Below the pieces are notes generated by a model. It was not told the origin of the DNA. It was given only the letters and a program-made list of their open reading frames with translations, and did no database searches. Shown here piece by piece: positions 56,177 through 64,000 of a stretch of 64,000 nucleotides of DNA (its first letter is position 1; each line of letters begins with the position of its first letter). This stretch comes from Pseudoalteromonas rubra. GTDB lineage: Bacteria; Pseudomonadota; Gammaproteobacteria; Enterobacterales; Alteromonadaceae. A program made the position numbers and the translations under genes. The stretch lies in NCBI RefSeq assembly GCF_000238295.3, contig NZ_AHCD03000039.1:9358-73357 (forward strand). Direction: 5' to 3'.

Positions 56177-57388
56177 ATGGCTAAGTTAAATACATCAAAT
56201 TTATTGCCCGTAACCGTGTTGTCAGGTTTTCTAGGGGCAGGAAAAACTACGGTACTTAACCATATTCTAAGTAACCGTGAGGGGCTAAAAGTAGCCGTTA
56301 TAGTCAATGATATGAGCGAAATCAACATTGATGCTGCGACGGTTCAAAATGAAGTGAGTCTCAATCGGGCTGAGGAAAAATTGGTTGAGATGAGTAATGG
56401 GTGCATTTGTTGCACACTCAGAGAAGACCTGCTTGAAGAGGTCAACCGGCTGGCGAAGTCGGGTAAATATGATTACCTGGTGATTGAATCAACTGGCATT
56501 TCTGAACCATTGCCTGTGGCCGAAACCTTTACCTTTGCAGATGAGCAGGGGGTAAGTCTATCTGACATCGCCACTTTGGATACCATGGTTACAGTGGTGG
56601 ATGCGGTGAACTTTCTGAAAGACTACGACAGGGCTGAGGCGTTGCAGGATGTCGGAGAGAGCTTAGGTGAGGAAGATGAGCGTAGTGTGGCCGATTTACT
56701 TGTTGAACAGGTTGAATTTGCCGATGTATTGCTGATCAGCAAAACAGATTTGATCTCAGATACCGAGCTTAAACGTTTGCAGAGCATTCTGCGTACACTT
56801 AATACCGATGCTGAGCAAATACCCATGGCACATGGCAAGGTCCCTCTGGCGCAGGTGTTAAATACCAAAAAATTCAGTTTTGAAAAAGCCCAGCAGGCAC
56901 CCGGCTGGCTCAAAGAGCTCAGGGGCGAGCACATTCCGGAAACGGAAGAGTTTGGCATCAGCAGTTTTACTTTTTGTGCCAGAAGACCCTTCCATCCGGA
57001 AAAGTTTTATGATTTCTTACATAGTGACGAGCTGGCCGGCAAGCTGATCCGCTCAAAGGGATTTTTCTGGCTGGCAACCCGGCCTCACTTTGCCGGTAGC
57101 TGGAGTCAGGCTGGGGGAATTGCCAGACATGGCGCGGCAGGGTTATTTTGGAAAGCCGTGCCACGAGATCAGTGGCCAGAAGACCCGGAATATATTGCTG
57201 CCATTGAAGAGCACTGGGTTGAGCCTTTTGGCGACATGCGACAGGAATTAGTGTTTATTGGTCAGGGGCTGGATAAAGCAGACATTATCCGCCGCCTGAA
57301 CGCGTGTTTGCTGAGTGAAGAAGACGTGCTAAAAGGCCAGCAAGCGTGGAAAACGCTGCCGGACCCTTTCCCTTCGTGGGAGCACTAA
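56177..57388 (+). CDS. COG0523 zinc-metallochaperone-type GTPase (ZigA/YciC-like)
   Basis: A 403-residue G3E GTPase. Walker A is SGFLGAGKTTVLNH near residue 15, the metal-binding CxCC motif is NGCICCTLRED near residue 75, the guanine motif is SKTD near residue 190, and a CobW_C domain follows (about 265-395). The length matches Zur-controlled YciC/ZigA. It likely shares the Zur-controlled transcript with the dksA paralogue 55 bases upstream. Its stop overlaps the convergent lactate permease gene. Confidence 0.88.
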   Translation: MAKLNTSNLLPVTVLSGFLGAGKTTVLNHILSNREGLKVAVIVNDMSEINIDAATVQNEVSLNRAEEKLVEMSNGCICCTLREDLLEEVNRLAKSGKYDYLVIESTGISEPLPVAETFTFADEQGVSLSDIATLDTMVTVVDAVNFLKDYDRAEALQDVGESLGEEDERSVADLLVEQVEFADVLLISKTDLISDTELKRLQSILRTLNTDAEQIPMAHGKVPLAQVLNTKKFSFEKAQQAPGWLKELRGEHIPETEEFGISSFTFCARRPFHPEKFYDFLHSDELAGKLIRSKGFFWLATRPHFAGSWSQAGGIARHGAAGLFWKAVPRDQWPEDPEYIAAIEEHWVEPFGDMRQELVFIGQGLDKADIIRRLNACLLSEEDVLKGQQAWKTLPDPFPSWEH

Positions 57389-58965
57389 ACAAAAATCAGC
57401 CAGGCAATCAGGCTGGCCGTCAGGCAGTAATAAAGCATGGGAATCAGGGTGTAACGAATAATATCACCCTCTTTGCCATGCAGGCCGACGACACTGGCGG
57501 CTGCCACCACATTGACCACCGCAATCATATTGCCACCATTTGCGCCAAGCATTTGTAGTGCCAGCACCAGCTGCATATCCAGCCCGGCTTCTGTAGCCAA
57601 TGCTTGCTGAAAGCTGGCAAACATCAGATTAGAAAAGGTTGCGGAGCCCGCGATAAACGCCCCTAATGCACCCACCAGGGGTGCAATCAATAGCCAAAAG
57701 TCACTCAAGTGTAACGCGACAGATTCAGCCAGTGCCATCGGCATGGCAGGCAGGTCTGCGTCATTTATATCTGAGTGAAGAAAGATGCGTACCATAGGCA
57801 CGGCTGCGCCCAATGCGATGACAGAGGGCAATAACATACGGGTACTGTTTTGCAGGGCAAGACGAAAGTGTGACATCGTGCCGCCTTGCAACCACAAGGC
57901 AAAAAGCGCGGTTACGACAAATACACTGCCAGGCAGGTACAGAGGCATGACATTAACTGAAATGGCGGATCCCAGGATATGGGTCCATTCAAACTGAACG
58001 CTTTGAAGTATTGCCTTGAACGGCAGTGAGGGGATCCGGGTTAGCACGAGCAATGCGGCAACTAATACATAGGGCAACCAGGCTCTGCTCAGGCTCAATG
58101 AAGGAGTGTCAGTATTCGACGTCGTTGATATTGTTGTGTTTTCGGGTTTAGGCAATAGAAACCCTTTTTGCGCTAAGGGGCAGACAATCGCTAATCCTGC
58201 CATGGCGCCCAGCACAGAGGGAAACTCTGGTCCCAGTAACCAGGCAACGCCATATGCGGGCAGGGTAAAAGCCAGCGCACTGAATAGGGCAAAAGGCGCC
58301 ATCGCAAATCCGGATCGCCAACTTGGGGCATTGTTGAAAAAGCGACAATACAGCATAACTAAAATCAACGGTAACAGGGCTGCAACAATAATATCAATAC
58401 CAATGGCGGTTAAAGCAATGTGCTTAACCTGTGTGTAGTCGATATTCGCTGCACCCTGGCCAATTCCGACAATCGCCGGTGTACCAACGGCACCAAATGA
58501 GACCGCACTGGAGTCGGCTACCAGTGCCAGTACAACCGCGCTCAGCGGCGTAAACCCCAGGGCAACCAGCAAAGGCGCAGCGATGGCTGCGGGTGTACCA
58601 AATCCGGCTGCCCCCTCCAGAAAGCTGCCAAATAACCAGGCAATGATAATCAGCTGTACACGTTTGTCGGGACTGATCCGGGCGAACCCGTGTTTAATGG
58701 TGAGGACAGCACCGGTGTGTTGTAGCACCTTGAGTAAAAAGATTGCCCCGAAAACAATCCATATTATGGTCAGTGCGATGATCAAGCCTTCCAGTGCGGC
58801 GGCTGAGATTTGTTGCCAGGGAACTTGCCAGACCAAATAGGCGGATAAAGCGCTAAGCAGCAAACTAAATGGCATAGCTTGCCTCGCAGGTAACCTAAAT
58901 AATACCAGCAAGAGAAACACGCTAAGGATTGGCACCAGGGCCGTGAGTAGTTGCGGTAGCGTCAT
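57385..58965 (-). CDS. lldP: L-lactate permease (LctP family)
   Basis: A 526-residue transporter with about 12-14 hydrophobic segments, matching the LctP family that imports L-lactate, D-lactate and glycolate with protons. Family motifs GSFLEGAAGFGTPAAIAAP and QMLGANGGNMIAVVNVVAA are clear. No lactate dehydrogenase gene lies next to it. The stop overlaps that of the GTPase gene by a few bases (tail to tail). Confidence 0.9.
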   Translation of the reverse strand: MTLPQLLTALVPILSVFLLLVLFRLPARQAMPFSLLLSALSAYLVWQVPWQQISAAALEGLIIALTIIWIVFGAIFLLKVLQHTGAVLTIKHGFARISPDKRVQLIIIAWLFGSFLEGAAGFGTPAAIAAPLLVALGFTPLSAVVLALVADSSAVSFGAVGTPAIVGIGQGAANIDYTQVKHIALTAIGIDIIVAALLPLILVMLYCRFFNNAPSWRSGFAMAPFALFSALAFTLPAYGVAWLLGPEFPSVLGAMAGLAIVCPLAQKGFLLPKPENTTISTTSNTDTPSLSLSRAWLPYVLVAALLVLTRIPSLPFKAILQSVQFEWTHILGSAISVNVMPLYLPGSVFVVTALFALWLQGGTMSHFRLALQNSTRMLLPSVIALGAAVPMVRIFLHSDINDADLPAMPMALAESVALHLSDFWLLIAPLVGALGAFIAGSATFSNLMFASFQQALATEAGLDMQLVLALQMLGANGGNMIAVVNVVAAASVVGLHGKEGDIIRYTLIPMLYYCLTASLIAWLIFV

Positions 58966-59275
58966 CAGAGAATAACCAATCCGTTGCTTAATAAGGTGAG
59001 CTTAACACGTCAATAAGACACTGAATATATGGAGTTTGCAACACTTGTTCTAAAGGTAACGCAGGCATGCTGCTCAAACAAATTGGTTAGCCATGACACA
59101 AATGTGATGGTTTGTAACACTTCATTTGGATTTATCGTTCAATTGATGTACTAAATTAACACGCGTCTTGTTAGTGTAAATTTTGGTCAGGGAAGGCTTG
59201 GATAACTCCTGACTTTGGCGAGCAACGGTGCACAAAAGCAATGCTCACAGATATCAGATATAACAAGGAGGCGAC
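58966..59275. other. divergent intergenic region before the permease and the membrane-protein gene
   Basis: 310 bases. Promoters for both sides are expected, but no convincing -35/-10 pair, operator or RNA was seen. An AAGGAGG ribosome site closes it at the 59276 gene. Confidence 0.55.
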
Positions 59276-59953
59276 ATGCTGACGTTGCATATTATTGCTG
59301 GGTCATTTTTATTGTTGTTTGGCATAGGCGCGTTGAGTTTTGCCAAAGGAACGACCAGACACAGATGGTCCGGAAATCTATTTTTCTTTTCTATGCTAAT
59401 TATGGCGGGCAGTGCTGCATTGTTTAATGGTGGCCTGACGATGGCGTTACTGACCTTGTACTATGGCTCAACAGCCTGGGCGGTTGTGTTGAGAAAAGAG
59501 CGTTCAGTGGGCGCTTTTGAGTTCATTGCAATGCTGGTGATCATCTACATCAGCTTTGACTTGCTTTACTTTGTTTATACCGCCACCGAGCTTTCAGCGA
59601 CATTCAAAACCATATTTACCCTTCATGCGGTGATTGCCGCGATGGCTGCGTGTCTGGATGCCAAAATGATATTAAGTGGTGGACTCAGCGGCAAGCATCG
59701 CATGGTCAGGCATACGTGGAGAGCGTGTTTTGCGCTATTAGGTGCGGTGATGTCTTTCTCAGCCAATACATCAGACAGTTGGCCGGATTTCATAGACAGT
59801 AATGCGCTGATATATTTGATGATAGGGGTACTTTTCTACTGGGTGATCCGGGTCTTGTTTACCAACTGGTACAATCAAATCACAGATGTGCTTGGCAGCA
59901 GTGTGTTGCTTAAAAGACTAATGATGATCAGGCGACCAGCAAACAGCGAATAA
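59276..59953 (+). CDS. integral membrane protein of unknown function
   Basis: A 225-residue protein with six or seven hydrophobic segments and the N-terminal pattern LHIIAGSFLLLFGIGALSFA followed by a basic loop KGTTRHRWSG, loosely like DUF2306-type membrane proteins. It has a strong AAGGAGG ribosome site. No functional assignment is possible. Confidence 0.75.
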   Translation: MLTLHIIAGSFLLLFGIGALSFAKGTTRHRWSGNLFFFSMLIMAGSAALFNGGLTMALLTLYYGSTAWAVVLRKERSVGAFEFIAMLVIIYISFDLLYFVYTATELSATFKTIFTLHAVIAAMAACLDAKMILSGGLSGKHRMVRHTWRACFALLGAVMSFSANTSDSWPDFIDSNALIYLMIGVLFYWVIRVLFTNWYNQITDVLGSSVLLKRLMMIRRPANSE

Positions 59954-60011
59954 TGTGGGCGGCAGTGATGCGTGGTGGGCTTTGAGTTGCGCCCACTGTG
60001 CACCAAGGTGT

Positions 60012-60644
60012 TTACTCTGTTTTCTCTTTAAACTCGCACAAGTCTTCGATGATACAGCTGCCACATTTAGGCTTGCGTGCGGTACACACGTAGCGACCGA
60101 GTAAAATCAGCCAGTGGTGGACGTCGACTTTAAACTCTTTTGGCACCACCTTTTCTAGTTTCTCTTCAACTGCGACCACATCTTTACCCATGGCAAATTT
60201 AGTGCGGTTTGAAACGCGAAATATGTGTGTATCAACAGCAATGGTTGGCCAGCCGAAAGCGCAATTAAGCACTACATTAGCGGTTTTACGACCGACGCCG
60301 GGCAGGGCTTCAAGGGCTTCTCGGTTCTCCGGGACTTCACCACCATGCTGCTCCATCAGAATATGACACATCTTGTAGACGTTATTGGCTTTGGAGTTAA
60401 ATAAGCCGATGGTTTTGATATAGTCCCTCAGGCCGTCGACACCCAGGTCGATAATCGCCTGTGGTGTGTTAGCCACGGGAAACAGCTTACGAGTGGCTTT
60501 GTTGACACTCACATCAGTGGCCTGAGCCGACAAAGTGACGGCGACCAGCAGCTCGAAAGGCGAGGTGTATTCCAGTTCAGTCTCCGGGTTAGGGTTGTCA
60601 TCCCGTAGACGGGTGAGAATTTCGTGTCGTTTTGCTTTATTCAT
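60012..60644 (-). CDS. nth: endonuclease III
   Basis: A 210-residue DNA glycosylase/AP lyase for oxidised pyrimidines. The helix-hairpin-helix with catalytic Lys (LPGVGRKTANVV), the catalytic Asp in VDTHIFRVSNR and the 4Fe-4S motif C-x6-C-x2-C-x5-C at the C-terminus are all present. It ends the rsx operon, as in E. coli. Confidence 0.97.
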   Translation of the reverse strand: MNKAKRHEILTRLRDDNPNPETELEYTSPFELLVAVTLSAQATDVSVNKATRKLFPVANTPQAIIDLGVDGLRDYIKTIGLFNSKANNVYKMCHILMEQHGGEVPENREALEALPGVGRKTANVVLNCAFGWPTIAVDTHIFRVSNRTKFAMGKDVVAVEEKLEKVVPKEFKVDVHHWLILLGRYVCTARKPKCGSCIIEDLCEFKEKTE

Positions 60645-60725
60645 AGTACTGACTTACTTGCTGTATGGTTGTGCTGTTGATTTTATCGGTGTTGAGCGGG
60701 AAAGTGACGGCTTTCCCGCAGCGAA

Positions 60726-61424
60726 TTAATCTAAGCTGGTGACTCTGGCTCGAGGCGCCTTTTCAGGGTTGTCGACAGGTTCAGCCTGAGCTTCTTTGCG
60801 GGCATCGACATAATTTTTGGCTGCAATGATTAAACCGAGTCCTAAAAATGCGCCGGGCGGCAAAATGGCCACCAGGAATTGACTATCGAACTCGATGACT
60901 TCGATCCGCAGTGCCGTTGCCCAGTCGCCCAGTAACAAGTTTGCACCATCAAACAGGGTACCCTGGCCAATTAGCTCGCGCATGGCGCCAAGTAACACCA
61001 GCACAGCACCAAAGCCCAGGCCCATCATAATGCCATCCCATGCCGAAAGCAGGGGCGTATTTTTAGAGGCATATGCTTCGGCACGACCAATGATGGCACA
61101 GTTGGTGACGATAAGCGGAATAAAGATCCCCAATGACTGATAAAGACCGAACGTGTAAGCGTTCATAAGTAGTTGCACAATAGTTACAAAGGCGGCAATG
61201 ATCATCACAAAGACCGGGATCCGGATGTCTTTGGGTACCCAGTTTCTTACTATGGAAACGGTGACATTGGAGCCCACCAGTACCAGTAAAGTGGCCAGCC
61301 CCAGGCCCAAAGCATTGGTGATGGTGCTGGTGACGGCCAGCAATGGACACAGGCCTAGCAGCTGCACGAGTGCTGGGTTGTTTTTCCACATCCCCTCGTG
61401 GGCGAGTTGTTTAAATTCACTCAT
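60726..61424 (-). CDS. rsxE: Rnf/Rsx electron transport complex subunit E
   Basis: A 232-residue membrane subunit of the complex that moves electrons between NADH and ferredoxin and in E. coli reduces SoxR. The open frame extends upstream, but the conserved N-terminus MSEFKQLAHEGMWKNNPALV fixes the start at 61424, eight bases inside rsxG. Six membrane segments; the short Glu/Asp-rich loops are as in the family. Confidence 0.95.
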   Translation of the reverse strand: MSEFKQLAHEGMWKNNPALVQLLGLCPLLAVTSTITNALGLGLATLLVLVGSNVTVSIVRNWVPKDIRIPVFVMIIAAFVTIVQLLMNAYTFGLYQSLGIFIPLIVTNCAIIGRAEAYASKNTPLLSAWDGIMMGLGFGAVLVLLGAMRELIGQGTLFDGANLLLGDWATALRIEVIEFDSQFLVAILPPGAFLGLGLIIAAKNYVDARKEAQAEPVDNPEKAPRARVTSLD

Positions 61425-62058
61425 CGATGGTCTCCTCACAGTGGTTTGGCGCGGCAAAGAGCGAGTCAAAATTGCTGCGGGCATACCAGGCTGCGGCATT
61501 AACGCTCTGAACGACGGCGCGTGGTGTGATAGTCGCACCGGTGAATTGGTCAAATTGCCCGCCATCTTTTTGGACATTAAAAGCCGGGTCTTTTTCCTGA
61601 GTTACGACCGTTCCACTGAAACGGGTTATCCAGTCAGACTTGGCCAGTTCGACTTTATCGCCAAGACCGGGGGTTTCTTCATGGCGCGTGACGCGTACGC
61701 CGGCGATCTCACCATTGTTGTAGACTGCACTCAGAATGTCGATATTGCCGCTGTAGCCACGCGGTGTGATATGTTGCACCAGCAAGGCGACAGGGGTATC
61801 TTGCAGGCGCGCTCTGTAGATAACATGTGGTCCGTTAGGACCCAGCTCCGGCGCACTACTTACCGTGCAGTCGAGGTAGAGCTCGTTATCGTATTGCGCC
61901 TGTGGAATGACCTGAGTGAGGACGCGCATCAGGTGACGTTGTTCCTGTTTGGCAATTTCTGGCGCCGTAAAGGTTTGTACCAGTGCGACGCTACCTGTGG
62001 TCGCCAGTGCAAAGGCGGTCAGAATAAAGCCGTTTTTCTTCATTGATGACAGGATCAT
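61417..62058 (-). CDS. rsxG: Rnf/Rsx complex subunit G
   Basis: A 213-residue subunit with an N-terminal membrane helix and a periplasmic FMN-binding domain; the Thr that binds FMN covalently lies in DQFTGATITPRAV near residue 175. The ATG at 62058 has GGAGC upstream and overlaps the rsxD stop (ATGA). Confidence 0.94.
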   Translation of the reverse strand: MILSSMKKNGFILTAFALATTGSVALVQTFTAPEIAKQEQRHLMRVLTQVIPQAQYDNELYLDCTVSSAPELGPNGPHVIYRARLQDTPVALLVQHITPRGYSGNIDILSAVYNNGEIAGVRVTRHEETPGLGDKVELAKSDWITRFSGTVVTQEKDPAFNVQKDGGQFDQFTGATITPRAVVQSVNAAAWYARSNFDSLFAAPNHCEETIDE

Positions 62059-63113
62059 GAGCTTGCTCCATGCCCGTATGTACGAGGCTGCGTGTAGTAA
62101 TCAATCAAAGGCACCGCCATGTTCATGATCAATACGGCAAAGGCGACGGCGTCTGGGTAGCCACCAAAATGACGGATCAGATAAACCAACAGCCCAATGA
62201 GTGCGCCATAGATCAGGCGGCCGCGGTTGGTAGTACTGGCTGATACCGGATCGGTGGCGATAAAAAAGGCGCCCAGCATAGTCGCACCGCTCAGCAGGTG
62301 GAACAGGGTACCTGCTTGCGTTGCCGGAGACAGTGCAAACCCCAGGCCGCTGCATATTGCCAGGGTCACAATAAACGCCACCGGGATGTGCCAGTTAATG
62401 ATTTTGGCTTTTAGCAGGTACAAACCGCCTAACAGGTAAGCCAGGTTAACCCACTGCCAGCCTTGTCCTGCATATTCCCCGAACGCGGCACTATCAGTGG
62501 CTTCTGAGACAGTCAGATTTTGCGATACGGCCGTTTTGACATGATCAAGCGGGGTTGCTGAGGTAGTACCGTCAATGACCTGGCGCGCTTCCGCGAGTGG
62601 CACACCTGCCAGAGTCTGTTCAGTAAAAATGAGTGCCAGTTGATCCAGTACTGACAACGGCGTAGCTTGTATGTCTATGATTGGTGTCCAGCTGGTCATC
62701 TGCACCGGAAATGAGATCAACAGCAAAACGTATGCAGCCATCGCGGGGTTGAACAGGTTAAAGCCCAGACCCCCATAGAGCTGTTTGACCATGGCAATGG
62801 CAAACACACAGCCAATCACAGTGACCCACCAGGGGGCCAAAGGTGGAATGCTCACCGCCAGCAGCACAGCGGTCAGCCAGGCACTGCCGTCACTGAGTGT
62901 TGGCCAGACAGGGCGACCGCGCAATTTCATCATAGCGGCTTCGGTCGCACTGACGGTTAGCAGCGCCAGTAATAGCTGGAACAGGGTGCCGGCACCGAAA
63001 AAGTAACTTTGCACCAGAATACCGGGAACACACGCGGCGATCACTGTCAGCATCAGGCGGCTAAGTGTTTTATGGCTGTGATTGTGGGGCGATGAAGCCA
63101 TGGTTAATTTCAT
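62055..63113 (-). CDS. rsxD: Rnf/Rsx complex subunit D
   Basis: A 352-residue membrane subunit with about nine hydrophobic segments. The covalent FMN site is in GTTSATPLDHV near residue 183. The start overlaps the rsxC stop and the end overlaps rsxG, so C-D-G-E are translationally coupled. Confidence 0.95.
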   Translation of the reverse strand: MKLTMASSPHNHSHKTLSRLMLTVIAACVPGILVQSYFFGAGTLFQLLLALLTVSATEAAMMKLRGRPVWPTLSDGSAWLTAVLLAVSIPPLAPWWVTVIGCVFAIAMVKQLYGGLGFNLFNPAMAAYVLLLISFPVQMTSWTPIIDIQATPLSVLDQLALIFTEQTLAGVPLAEARQVIDGTTSATPLDHVKTAVSQNLTVSEATDSAAFGEYAGQGWQWVNLAYLLGGLYLLKAKIINWHIPVAFIVTLAICSGLGFALSPATQAGTLFHLLSGATMLGAFFIATDPVSASTTNRGRLIYGALIGLLVYLIRHFGGYPDAVAFAVLIMNMAVPLIDYYTQPRTYGHGASS

Positions 63114-64000
63114 GACAGATCATTTCCTTCTTGGTCTTTGGCGGCGGCCTGCTTTTTTGCTTTTGCGCGTGCCACAGCGGCTTTAATTGCTGCCTGACGT
63201 TTTTCTTCCGCGCTCAGGGGCGCATCACTCTCGGGCGCTGAATTGGCCGGTTCTGCGCCTGCTTGCTGCTCAGCCTCTTTGGCTGCTTTTTTCGCCTTGG
63301 CACGGGCAATGGCAGCTGCAACGGCGGCCTTGCGCGGATCTTCCGGTTCAGCGTCAGCCTCTGCAGGCTCCGCGTCTGCTTGTTGCTCGGCCTCTTTGGC
63401 GGCTTTCTTCGCCTTGGCACGGGCAATGGCAGCTGCAACGGCGGCCTTGCGGGGATCTTCCGGTTCAGCGTCAGTCTCTGCAGGCTCTGCGTCTGCTTGT
63501 TGCTCGGCCTCTTTGGCGGCTTTCTTCGCCTTGGCACGGGCAATGGCAGCTGCAACGGCGGCCTTGCGGGGATCTTCCGGTTCAGCGTCAGTCTCTGCAG
63601 GCTCTGCGTCTGCTTGTTGCTCGGCCTCTTTGGCGGCTTTCTTCGCCTTGGCACGGGCAATGGCAGCTGCAACGGCGGCCTTGCGGGGATCTTCCGGTTC
63701 AGCGTCAGTCTCTGCAGGCTCTGCGTCTGCTTGTTGCTCGGCCTCTTTGGCGGCTTTCTTCGCCTTGGCACGGGCAATGGCAGCTGCAACGGCGGCCTTG
63801 CGGGGATCTTCCGGTTCAGCGTCAGTCTCTGCAGGCTCTGCGTCTGCTTGTTGCTCGGCCTCTTTGGCGGCTTTCTTCGCCTTGGCACGGGCAATGGCAG
63901 CTGCAACGGCGGCCTTGCGGGGATCTTCCGGTTCAGCGTCAGTCTCTGCAGGCTCTGCGTCTGCTTGTTGCTCGGCCTCTTTGGCGGCTTTCTTCGCCTT
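63110..64000 (-). CDS. rsxC: Rnf/Rsx complex subunit C, C-terminal repeat region (cut by window edge)
   Basis: Only the C-terminal 296 residues are in the window. They form an Ala/Lys/Glu-rich tail built from 39-residue repeats (unit KAKKAAKEAEQQADAEPAET followed by DAEPEDPRKAAVAAAIARA). E. coli RsxC has a similar but shorter repeated tail with the same AAIARAKA and DPRKAAV elements. The flavin and iron-sulfur domains lie beyond the edge. The stop overlaps the rsxD start by two bases. Confidence 0.92.
   Translation of the reverse strand, partial: KAKKAAKEAEQQADAEPAETDAEPEDPRKAAVAAAIARAKAKKAAKEAEQQADAEPAETDAEPEDPRKAAVAAAIARAKAKKAAKEAEQQADAEPAETDAEPEDPRKAAVAAAIARAKAKKAAKEAEQQADAEPAETDAEPEDPRKAAVAAAIARAKAKKAAKEAEQQADAEPAETDAEPEDPRKAAVAAAIARAKAKKAAKEAEQQADAEPAEADAEPEDPRKAAVAAAIARAKAKKAAKEAEQQAGAEPANSAPESDAPLSAEEKRQAAIKAAVARAKAKKQAAAKDQEGNDLS
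63296..64000 (-). repeat. 117-bp in-frame tandem repeats in rsxC
   Basis: Six complete units (starting 63296, 63413, 63530, 63647, 63764, 63881) and a further one cut by the edge. The inner units look identical at the DNA level; the one nearest the gene end has a few changes, and a more divergent partial unit lies at 63143-63295. Confidence 0.93.

Noticed and set aside
61198..62046. A 282-codon plus-strand open frame opposite rsxG and rsxE
   Set aside because: Both minus-strand genes are clear family members; the opposite frame has no family pattern.
63214..63906. A 230-codon Pro/Arg/Leu-rich minus-strand open frame
   Set aside because: It is an out-of-frame reading of the rsxC repeat region; the frame that joins the conserved RsxC tail and overlaps rsxD is the real one.

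Overview
The window looks like chromosomal DNA of a marine gammaproteobacterium of the Alteromonadales, most probably Pseudoalteromonas or a close relative. This is inferred from protein similarity recalled from memory, from SMC instead of MukB beside zipA-ligA, and from gene orders shared in part with Escherichia coli (miaB-ybeZYX-lnt; lolB-ispE-prs; hemA-prfA-prmC-sirB2-sirB1-kdsA; gcvA-ygdD-rlmM; cysZ/zipA/ligA; rsxBCDGE-nth). No phage, integrase, transposase or CRISPR was seen.

Layout: 1-4.8 kb, minus-strand miaB-ybeZ-ybeY-ybeX-lnt (lnt cut by the edge), with ubiF divergent. 6.4-10.1 kb, a minus-strand tRNA operon with 24 intact genes (Leu-CAG x2, Leu-TAG x4, Gln-TTG x10, elongator Met x8) and many broken copies, including six tandem 314-bp units. 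10.2-15.4 kb, ychF, pth, rplY, prs, ispE, lolB. 15.4-28.8 kb, plus-strand hemA to rlmM and small orphan genes. 28.8-36.1 kb, a giant propeller-type hybrid sensor kinase divergent from a two-receiver protein whose kinase H-box has lost its histidine. 36.1-48.5 kb, cysZ, small genes, smc-zipA-ligA, msrB and a TPR response regulator without its phospho-acceptor Asp. 48.6-52.2 kb, two divergent tRNA operons: minus-strand Val-TAC (7 intact genes plus a tandem array of broken copies) and plus-strand Ala-GGC followed by seven Glu-TTC. 52.4-60 kb, a PAS chemoreceptor, secreted orphans, a Zur-box/DksA2/COG0523 zinc-starvation module, lactate permease. 60-64 kb, nth and rsxE-G-D-C, rsxC ending in highly identical 39-residue repeats and cut by the edge.

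The most unusual content is the tRNA DNA: 39 intact genes serve only seven anticodons, and they are interleaved with degenerate copies that have been tandemly amplified. Three families of remnant (Leu-CAG, Leu-TAG, Val) carry an insertion at the same site, just after the D-loop GG. In the Leu-TAG and Val families the insert is clearly an inverted copy of the following stem; in Leu-CAG this is weak. The three tRNA operons share strong promoters with a GC-rich CGCCCC discriminator, which suggests stringent (ppGpp/DksA) control; a zinc-independent DksA paralogue is also encoded in the window.
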